Below, piece by piece: positions 6,593 to 12,256 of a stretch of DNA of 25,803 nt. The stretch comes from CAIJKW01 sp964443365 (GTDB lineage Bacteria > Patescibacteriota > Minisyncoccia > Phycocordibacterales > CAIZLB01), in assembly GCA_964443365.1 (NCBI GenBank), contig CAYUCM010000011.1, positions 1 to 25,803 on the forward strand, read 5' to 3'. The notes beneath the pieces are model-generated. The model saw nothing but the letters and a program-made list of their open reading frames with translations. It ran no database searches and was not told where the DNA came from. Position numbers and translations under genes: made by a program. Numbering within the stretch: the stretch's first letter is position 1; every line of letters begins with the position of its first letter.

Positions 6593-7264
6593 ATGAATAC
6601 AAATAAGATTTCATTTAATAAATATGTTGCCGAGGTTATCGGTACATTAATGTTGGTTTTAGTAGTAGCATTATCAGGACAATGGGGATTTATTTTTGCA
6701 GGTATTGCACTTGCATTAATCGTTTACCTTTTTGGTAGTATAAGTGGCGCACATGTAAACCCAGCTTTTACAATTGCAGCTTGCACAATGAAGAAAATCA
6801 GATGGCAAGAAGCTATATTGTACGTATGTTCACAACTTATTGGTGCGGGACTTGCAATAATTATTCTAAAAAGCATGCCAGCATTTACATTCAGTGAAAT
6901 AACTTCAAGCCCAGATTTTTCTTGGGGACTGACTTTGTTATCTGAAGTTGTTGGAACTTTTGTATTTGCCCTAGCTTTTTCAGCGGCAATTCATGGTAAA
7001 ACAAATAATGGTAATGTTGGAATGGTGGTTGGACTTGGACTTTTCCTTGGTTTGTTATTTGCTAACATTGCAGGCGGACCAGGTTTTCTAAATCCAGCTG
7101 TTGCTCTTGGAATTGGCGCAATTCACTGGGTAACAATACTAGGATCTATAATTGGTGCTCTGTTGGGTGCTTGGTTGTATAGATGGATGGTTATCTACCC
7201 AACACTTTCATCTGAAAAGAAGGAAGAGATTAATGTGGTTGAAGTGGTAGAAATTGTAGAATAA
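6593..7264 (+). CDS. Aquaporin (MIP family channel)
   Basis: A 223-residue six-helix channel for water or small neutral solutes in the cytoplasmic membrane. The two half-helix motifs are present: HVNPAFT (NPA at 56-58) and FLNPAVALG (NPA at 167-169), with the AEVIGT signature at 13-18. The residue after the second NPA, normally the selectivity-filter Arg (NPAR), is Val here, predicting a wider or less cation-excluding pore. The ATG at 6593 is chosen over the frame extension to 6560 because it fits the family and directly follows the TATAAT at 6580-6585. The C-terminus ends in a Glu/Val-rich tail (EEINVVEVVEIVE). It is divergent from the peptide/CPLC operon and followed by a hairpin. Confidence 0.93.
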   Translation: MNTNKISFNKYVAEVIGTLMLVLVVALSGQWGFIFAGIALALIVYLFGSISGAHVNPAFTIAACTMKKIRWQEAILYVCSQLIGAGLAIIILKSMPAFTFSEITSSPDFSWGLTLLSEVVGTFVFALAFSAAIHGKTNNGNVGMVVGLGLFLGLLFANIAGGPGFLNPAVALGIGAIHWVTILGSIIGALLGAWLYRWMVIYPTLSSEKKEEINVVEVVEIVE

Positions 7265-7282
7265 TCTAAGACAAACTTATTT

Positions 7283-7337
7283 AAAGCGAGCTGTGCTTTT
7301 GTATTATTGCTGATATAATACAGAAGACGCTCGTTTT
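7283..7337 (+). terminator. Long hairpin after the aquaporin gene
   Basis: AAAGCGAGC (7283-7291) pairs with GCTCGTTTT (7329-7337), and TTGTATTAT pairs with ATAATACAG inside it, followed by AATTTTG. It is an imperfect terminator; the TATAAT inside the 3' half could alternatively be a -10 box for the next gene. Confidence 0.45.
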
Positions 7338-7406
7338 AATTTTGTTGAAAATTAATGAGATTGAGATTATAAACATTAGTAGGGACATAATTGGCAAGAA
7401 TATAAA

Positions 7407-7988
7407 ATGAAAACACTAATAATAAAAGCACATCCAAGCAGTCTCGGTTTTACACATAAAATTGCACAGTCTTATTGTAATGCTTTGATAGGTTCTGGGA
7501 TTAGCTCGCAAGATATTGATATTATTGATTTGTATAAAGAAAAGACTCAGGACTATTTGAGATTTGAAAGTCCTAAGGATTTACCAAAAGATGACATTAA
7601 GACCCAGTATCAAGAAAAAATTATTTGGGCAGAGCATATTGTTTTTATTCATCCTCTATGGTGGGGAAATATGCCTGCAATACTAAAAAATTTCATAGAC
7701 TGTAATTTTAGCGCCGGATTTGCTTTTAAATATCAAAACGGCAGACCTGTTGGATTACTTGCTGGTAGAATGGCTAGTGTTTATATAACTTGCGATGGTC
7801 CAATGTGGGCCTATAGAATTCTTGGTGTTCCGTTTAAGATGATTTGGTTAGTTCTCTTGTTTAGAATAGTTGGTCTGAAATCCTTTAAATTTAGAGTCTT
7901 GGATAAAAAATTTAAGAGAAAGGATGCGGAGTTGGGTGTTTTTCTGAATAAGGTTGAGGAGGATGCAAAAAGGTCTGTTTCTTTATAA
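7407..7988 (+). CDS. Flavodoxin-like NAD(P)H oxidoreductase (NQO1/KefF/MdaB type)
   Basis: A 193-residue flavodoxin-fold FMN/FAD enzyme (Flavodoxin_2 group) that usually reduces quinones with NAD(P)H. Visible: the first beta strand and loop KTLIIKAHPSSLGFTHKIA, the helix segment QEKIIWAEHIVFIHPLWWGNMPAILKNFID (FMN-side HPLWW motif), and the aromatic/glycine loop GFAFKYQNGRPVGLLAGR. The region around residues 130-155 (WAYRILGVPFKMIWLVLLFRIVG) is unusually hydrophobic and may lie on the membrane. No Shine-Dalgarno sequence precedes the ATG. It is 40 nt upstream of the DUF192 gene and may be cotranscribed with it. Substrate unknown. Confidence 0.87.
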   Translation: MKTLIIKAHPSSLGFTHKIAQSYCNALIGSGISSQDIDIIDLYKEKTQDYLRFESPKDLPKDDIKTQYQEKIIWAEHIVFIHPLWWGNMPAILKNFIDCNFSAGFAFKYQNGRPVGLLAGRMASVYITCDGPMWAYRILGVPFKMIWLVLLFRIVGLKSFKFRVLDKKFKRKDAELGVFLNKVEEDAKRSVSL

Positions 7989-8028
7989 TAATTACATCGT
8001 TAGATAATATTAAAAACATTAAAAACAC

Positions 8029-8577
8029 ATGAGATCATTCGTACTATTAGAAAATGTTGCTGATAAAACAAGGAATAGAATCATAATCTACAGCTTTCTT
8101 TGCTTTACTATAGTCTTGTCTGTGGTTATTTACTATGGAGTTTTGTTTGGATTAAATAGTTTAAACTTTATATATGGTTCTTCAGCTAGTGTTGATGAAA
8201 TTGCTGTTTTGAATTTCAATAAAACCGAGGTTGTTTGTGGGGCCTATCATTTTAATTCTTATATTGCAGATACGGATAAAACAATGAGGGAGGGCTTAAG
8301 TATTTTTGATAATTTGAACAAAAAAGATGCTATGCTTTTTGTTTTTAACGAGGAATCCAGCCATTCAATATGGATGAAAAACATGAAGTTTTCCATAGAT
8401 ATATTGTGGATTGATAACGGCGGCAAAATTGTACATATGGAAGAAAATATTTCTCCAAATACGTATCCTAAAAATTTTGTGAACACTTCGCCAGCTCTCT
8501 ATGTTTTGGAAATCCAGTCTGGAATGGCTCAAGAGTCAAAAATTAAAATTGGAGATTACTGTAACTTCAAATTTTAG
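8029..8577 (+). CDS. Membrane-anchored DUF192 protein
   Basis: A 182-residue protein with one N-terminal membrane helix (about 18-45) and an outside DUF192 domain (about 72-180). The domain motifs are clear: a KTMREGLS segment in place of the usual R-x-x-GLM, AMLFVF, the HSIWMKNMKFSIDILWID core, and the closing ALYVLEIQSGMAQ...KIGD. DUF192 proteins are small beta-barrel proteins of unknown function found outside the cytoplasm of bacteria and archaea. It lies downstream of the flavodoxin-like gene. A TAATAT box at about 8006-8011 could serve it separately. Confidence 0.9.
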   Translation: MRSFVLLENVADKTRNRIIIYSFLCFTIVLSVVIYYGVLFGLNSLNFIYGSSASVDEIAVLNFNKTEVVCGAYHFNSYIADTDKTMREGLSIFDNLNKKDAMLFVFNEESSHSIWMKNMKFSIDILWIDNGGKIVHMEENISPNTYPKNFVNTSPALYVLEIQSGMAQESKIKIGDYCNFKF

Positions 8578-8680
8578 AGACAAAACACCTCCAAAATAGT
8601 CTTAGAAAATTGGCTGTATCGGTATCGTCAAAAAAAATGCTTTACATGCAATTAAAGTTGTTTTCATCTTAATTTTTTTT

Positions 8681-8692
8681 GAGTTATCCACT
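8681..8692 (+). promoter_or_regulatory. DnaA-box-like 12-mer, copy 1
   Basis: GAGTTATCCACT contains TTATCCACT, one base from the DnaA consensus TTATCCACA. It lies upstream of nrdJ. The same 12-mer occurs once more, inverted, at 12126-12137. Binding by DnaA is inference. Confidence 0.3.
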
Positions 8693-8745
8693 GTCTTTCT
8701 GCTGTCAAAGTTATAAAATATAAAACACTCGTTCACCCGGATGAG

Positions 8746-8841
8746 ATGGCAAAATTATTTAGATTTTCAAAACTGAATAAAAAATTGCAACAGCTCTTTA
8801 GTCAGCTCACTGCTTCATGGCAGATCAATTTATTAGAGTAA
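8746..8841 (+). CDS. Candidate small peptide upstream of nrdJ, 31 aa
   Basis: An ATG at 8746 opens a 31-codon frame to TAA at 8839-8841, 16 nt before the nrdJ start. The peptide is basic and could form an amphipathic helix (Leu10, Leu14, Leu17, Leu21, Trp25 on one face). A TATAAA box lies at 8712-8717 with no clear -35. The length is short enough to arise by chance. It could be a leader peptide, a stand-alone small protein or nothing. Confidence 0.25.
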   Translation: MAKLFRFSKLNKKLQQLFSQLTASWQINLLE

Positions 8842-8857
8842 AATTATTTTGTAATTT

Positions 8858-11341
8858 ATGGCAACATCAAAGAAAAAGGTAAATAAGGTTAAGGGGGTTA
8901 AAAAGACGGCTGTTAAAAAAACTGTAACAAAGACAGTGAATAAGCCTATAAATAAGGTTATAAACAAGGTTGAAAAGGCCGATACTAATTCAGAAATTGA
9001 AGTAACAGAAATAAAAAGCGCTCTTCCTGTGGCTGCTGCTGAACCAGAAAAGAAGGTTTATTTGGTTAAGCGTATTCTTAAAAGAAGTGGAGAAATTGTT
9101 GATTTTGATTTTGAAAGAATTGTTAAGGCTATTCATAAAGCAATGCTTGCAACAGGTGATGGTTCTCTGGAGGAGGCTTCTTTGGTTGCAAACAAGGTGT
9201 ATGCTGATCTTGTTAGAGTTTCTAAAAAATACAAAAATTTTATTCCAGATGTTGAGGGTGTGCAAGACACGGTTGAAAATGAATTGATCGCCAGTGATTA
9301 TCCAAAGGTTGCAAAGGCTTTTATATTATACAGAGCTGAAAGAGCCAAGCAGAGAGAAAAATACATAGACGTGCCTGCTCATATTAAAAAGCTGGCAGAT
9401 GAGAGTAAAAAGGCTTTTAGAAATCCATTGGGTGAATTCGTATACTATAGAACATACTCTCGTTGGGTTGATGAAGAAGGAAGAAGAGAAACTTGGACAG
9501 AAACTGTTAATAGATTTATGGGCTTTATGAAGGAAAATATGAAGGATAAATTAACAGATAAAGAATATGAGGAGGTGCATCAAGCAATATTTAATCAAGA
9601 GGCCATGCCTTCAATGAGATTATTACAATTTGCCGGTCCTGCTGCGCGTAGAAATCATGCTTCAGTTTATAACTGTTCATTTACTGCACCTCAAACATAT
9701 CAAGATTTTGCAGAAATAATGTTTTTGTCCATGTCTGGAACTGGTGTTGGTTTTTCTGCAGAGAGTTACGCCGCTCAGTCATTACCACAAATCCAATATC
9801 AAAAAAATACAAAACCTGTTGAATATATAGTTGAAGACACAAGAGAGGGTTGGGCAGATTCTTTGTCTTTTGCCATGGAAAAATGGTTTCAAGGTTTTGA
9901 TGTAAAATTTGATTATTCAAGACTTCGTCCAGCTGGGGCACGTCTTAAGACAACTGGCGGAAGATCTTCTGGACCAGATCCATTAGTTCAAATTCATCAA
10001 TTCGTTAAAAATAAAATATTTTCAAAACAAGGACAGCATCTTACAAACCTAGATGTCCATGATATTGTTTGCATGATTGGTATGGGTGTTGTTTCTGGCG
10101 GCGTAAGAAGAACAGCTTTGATTTCTGTTTTTGATCAACATGATGAATCAATAAGAACATGTAAGTCTGGTCAATTCTGGGTAAATGAACCACAAAGATC
10201 ATTAGCCAATAATTCTGCGGCTTATAATAAGAAACCAACAAATCAAGAATTTCTAGAAGGTTGGCTTGATTTGGTTAAAAGTGGATCTGGAGAGCCTGGA
10301 ATATTTAATAGAGGGGGATTAAGAGACTCAATGCCTGAATCTCGTAAAAAATTATCAGAAGGATGGTGGGATAAATTTGGAACAAATCCATGTGGGGAAA
10401 TCATTCTAAGGCCAAAGCAATTCTGTAACCTGTCTGAGGTTGTAGCTCGTCATGAAGACACAGAAAAAGATTTAATGAGAAAAATAAGAATAGCTACAAT
10501 TCTTGGAACTTATCAGTCTACATTCACAGATTTCATTTATTTATCTCCAGAATGGAAGAGTAATTGTGATGAAGAAAGATTGCTCGGTGTTTCAATTACT
10601 GGCATGTGGGATTGTCCTGTTGTTAGAAATCCAGATGTACTTAGAAGATTAAGAGAAGAGACGGTTAAAATTAATAAAATTTACGCTAAAAGATTTGGAA
10701 TTAATCCATCTGCTGCTATTACTTGTGTTAAGCCATCTGGTAATCTTTCCCAAACCGTTGACTGTTCATCTGGAATGCATGCTAGACATTCTCAATATTA
10801 TATAAGACGTGTGAGAATTTCTGCTACAGACTCTCTATTTAAGATGATGAAAGATCAGGGTGTTCCTTATCATCCAGAAGTTGGACAAACTCATGATAAT
10901 GCAACAACTTATGTAATTGATTTTCCAGTAAGAGCTCCAGAAGATTCAAAATTCAAAGATGAGTTGTCAGCTATTGATCAATTGGAATTTTGGAAAATGG
11001 TTAAATTAAATTATACACATCACAATCCTTCAGTTACAGTTTCTGTTGCGGATGATGAATGGATTCCTGTAGCAGAATGGGTTTATAAAAATTGGGACAT
11101 TGTGGGTGGGCTTTCATTCTTGCCAAAATCAAATCACGTTTATCAACTTGCCCCATATGAAGAGATTACAAAAGATCAGTATGAGGCATTGCTATCAAAG
11201 TTTAAGGAATTAGATTTCTCAAAAATAGTGGCTTATGAAAAAATAGACGAGACTAATCTTAAAGCCGAGCTTGCTTGTGCTGGAGGTAGCTGTGAAATTG
11301 AAGTTATTCCAACAGCTTCAGGCGGTACGGTTTCTGCATAA
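8858..11341 (+). CDS. nrdJ: Adenosylcobalamin-dependent (class II) ribonucleotide reductase with ATP cone
   Basis: Makes deoxyribonucleotides using coenzyme B12. It has 827 residues: a lysine/valine-rich head (1-45), an ATP-cone (about 66-165) for allosteric control, and a catalytic barrel like the monomeric Lactobacillus RTPR. Catalytic cysteines match that enzyme's spacing: Cys512 in NPCGEI is the thiyl-radical residue, Cys523 in FCNL (11 residues on) and Cys273 in YNCSF form the active-site disulfide, and Glu514 and Asn510 are kept. The substrate loop GTYQSTFTD and the PSGNLSQTVDCSSG segment are typical. The C-terminal CAGGSC (Cys807, Cys812) is the swinging redox pair. A B12 source must exist outside this window. 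The gene ends at a strong terminator and converges on rnpB. Confidence 0.96.
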   Translation: MATSKKKVNKVKGVKKTAVKKTVTKTVNKPINKVINKVEKADTNSEIEVTEIKSALPVAAAEPEKKVYLVKRILKRSGEIVDFDFERIVKAIHKAMLATGDGSLEEASLVANKVYADLVRVSKKYKNFIPDVEGVQDTVENELIASDYPKVAKAFILYRAERAKQREKYIDVPAHIKKLADESKKAFRNPLGEFVYYRTYSRWVDEEGRRETWTETVNRFMGFMKENMKDKLTDKEYEEVHQAIFNQEAMPSMRLLQFAGPAARRNHASVYNCSFTAPQTYQDFAEIMFLSMSGTGVGFSAESYAAQSLPQIQYQKNTKPVEYIVEDTREGWADSLSFAMEKWFQGFDVKFDYSRLRPAGARLKTTGGRSSGPDPLVQIHQFVKNKIFSKQGQHLTNLDVHDIVCMIGMGVVSGGVRRTALISVFDQHDESIRTCKSGQFWVNEPQRSLANNSAAYNKKPTNQEFLEGWLDLVKSGSGEPGIFNRGGLRDSMPESRKKLSEGWWDKFGTNPCGEIILRPKQFCNLSEVVARHEDTEKDLMRKIRIATILGTYQSTFTDFIYLSPEWKSNCDEERLLGVSITGMWDCPVVRNPDVLRRLREETVKINKIYAKRFGINPSAAITCVKPSGNLSQTVDCSSGMHARHSQYYIRRVRISATDSLFKMMKDQGVPYHPEVGQTHDNATTYVIDFPVRAPEDSKFKDELSAIDQLEFWKMVKLNYTHHNPSVTVSVADDEWIPVAEWVYKNWDIVGGLSFLPKSNHVYQLAPYEEITKDQYEALLSKFKELDFSKIVAYEKIDETNLKAELACAGGSCEIEVIPTASGGTVSA

Positions 11342-11378
11342 TTGTTCTCTGCTTAATGCGATTTGTATGTATAAGCAC

Positions 11379-11403
11379 AAAACCCCGCTTTAGGCGGGGT
11401 TTT
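11379..11403. terminator. Bidirectional terminator between nrdJ and rnpB
   Basis: AAAACCCCGC (11379-11388) and GCGGGGTTTT (11394-11403) form a perfect 10-bp stem with a 5-nt loop. The A/T ends provide a U-tract in either direction, serving nrdJ on the plus strand and rnpB on the minus strand. Confidence 0.88.
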
Positions 11404-11408
11404 GTGAT

Positions 11409-11760
11409 GTGTGTCTATAAGCCGAATTCTGTGCATCATCATAAGATGATCGACGAGCATTTATCTTGAATACATATCGCTATGCATTTCTTTGCGTCAC
11501 TCTTATTAATTTCTTAATAAGCACGGACTTGCACTCAGGTAAGGATTTAGCCGTTTCATTCTCAAGGTTGCCCAAGAGATTCATCCAAAGCATTAAGTTT
11601 TGGATGTCTGTTCTTTTCAGAACGAGACGTCACTGTTCGCACCTCGTAAATTTCTTTAGGCAGGCGTTACCTGCTACCATTCTCCCTAAATAAATAGGGG
11701 AGTGTTCGGACTTTCCTCTCTCGTGAGAATAAACTCAGTATGAGCACTCGTCTGACACAT
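11409..11760 (-). ncRNA. rnpB: RNase P RNA
   Basis: The catalytic RNA that trims tRNA 5' ends. On the minus strand the 5' part carries the near-invariant GAGGAAAGTCC (11718-11708) and the 3' part ends ACAGAATTCGGCTTAT (11432-11417), the standard closing segment. The termini pair as GTGTC (11758-11754) with GACAC (11415-11411), giving helix P1 and fixing the ends to within a few bases. The internal GGTGCGAACAGTGACG and GGTAGCAGGTAACGCCTGCC segments also fit. Length is about 350 nt, normal for bacterial RNase P RNA. It has its own promoter (11765-11794) and shares the terminator at 11379-11403. Confidence 0.93.
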
Positions 11761-11764
11761 GTAA

Positions 11765-11794
11765 AATATATCACAGTATTTTTAAAAAGTCCAA
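11765..11794 (-). promoter_or_regulatory. Promoter of rnpB
   Basis: On the minus strand TTGGAC (11794-11789), 18 bp, TATATT (11770-11765); the predicted start falls at the 5' end of the P1 helix. It lies about 20 bp downstream of the upstream RNA's U-tract. Confidence 0.7.
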
Positions 11795-11814
11795 TTTTAT
11801 AAAATATTTTTTGA

Positions 11815-12051
11815 ATAAAAAATAAGGGCCGAACCTCTCGCGACTCCTGTGATGGAGCTGATCCTTGGGTGAGGATCAATGCGAGCGATTCGGCCCTGGG
11901 GGTCCTGAGAAGGGGGATTTGGGTGAACAGCATCTTTCCGGCTTTGCTGCGGGGGCAGCTGGGGGGTACCGGATTTGGGGGGAAGGGGTCTGGTAAGCCG
12001 GGGGGCAAGACCAGACCCTGTTTTTGAAGATGTTGTTCCCTAACTCAGGAT
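11815..12051 (-). ncRNA. Unidentified structured RNA with C-tract loops
   Basis: About 237 nt, GC-rich in an AT-rich neighbourhood, with a perfect-spacing promoter and a terminator. On the minus strand: P1, TCCTGAG (12050-12044) with CTCAGGA (11909-11903), closes the molecule at the predicted 5' end. P2 pairs the segment 12040-12026 with 11938-11921. Inside it, P3 (GGGTCTGGT/ACCAGACCC) is capped by GCC-CCCC-GGC, and P4 (CCGG/CCGG) is capped by GCTGC-CCCC-GCAGC. Tracts of five or six C lie in linkers between helices. The 3' end is a three-way domain: an outer stem (11897-11881 with 11841-11825), two small hairpins, then TTATTTTTT. It is not RNase P, tmRNA, SRP RNA or 6S RNA by any motif I know. 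Overlapping reading frames are proline-rich artefacts of the C-tracts. Confidence 0.8.
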
Positions 12052-12057
12052 ATGTAT

Positions 12058-12086
12058 ATACTATCACAACATATATAATATGTCAA
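12058..12086 (-). promoter_or_regulatory. Strong promoter of the C-tract RNA
   Basis: On the minus strand a perfect TTGACA (12086-12081), exactly 17 bp, then TAGTAT (12063-12058). The expected start at 12050-12052 coincides with the first base of helix P1. Confidence 0.82.
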
Positions 12087-12125
12087 GCCTTTTACAAATA
12101 TTAAATTTTATTGTATTACCTCATA

Positions 12126-12137
12126 AGTGGATAACTC
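12126..12137 (-). promoter_or_regulatory. DnaA-box-like 12-mer, copy 2
   Basis: The minus strand reads GAGTTATCCACT, identical to 8681-8692. It lies 40 bp upstream of the -35 of the C-tract RNA and about 120 bp upstream of the ligase-like gene on the other strand. Confidence 0.3.
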
Positions 12138-12256
12138 GTCAAAAAAAGCTTTTAAAATAAAGCTAATTTGGTATAATTAGAGCATTAATATAGTATATTT
12201 GGATGTTAATTTTGTTATACAAAAACATTTATTTACGGTATTTATAATTTAAACAA

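Noticed and set aside
4786..8577. UGA recoding (Gracilibacteria-type code)
   Set aside because: All conserved genes read full length in the standard code with no need for in-frame TGA.
9681..10241. Minus-strand frames inside nrdJ
   Set aside because: Shadow frames of a strongly conserved gene.
11466..11693. Plus-strand 75-aa frame
   Set aside because: Lies wholly on the antisense strand of RNase P RNA.
11815..12051. tmRNA, 6S RNA or SRP RNA as identity of the C-tract RNA
   Set aside because: No tRNA-like ends or tag frame, no single long stem with a central bubble, and no GGAA-capped SRP hairpin.
11667..12067. Two overlapping minus-strand reading frames rich in proline (113 and 63 aa)
   Set aside because: They run through the C-tracts of the structured RNA and the start of rnpB; the prolines come from CCC runs, and the frames follow no promoter or family.
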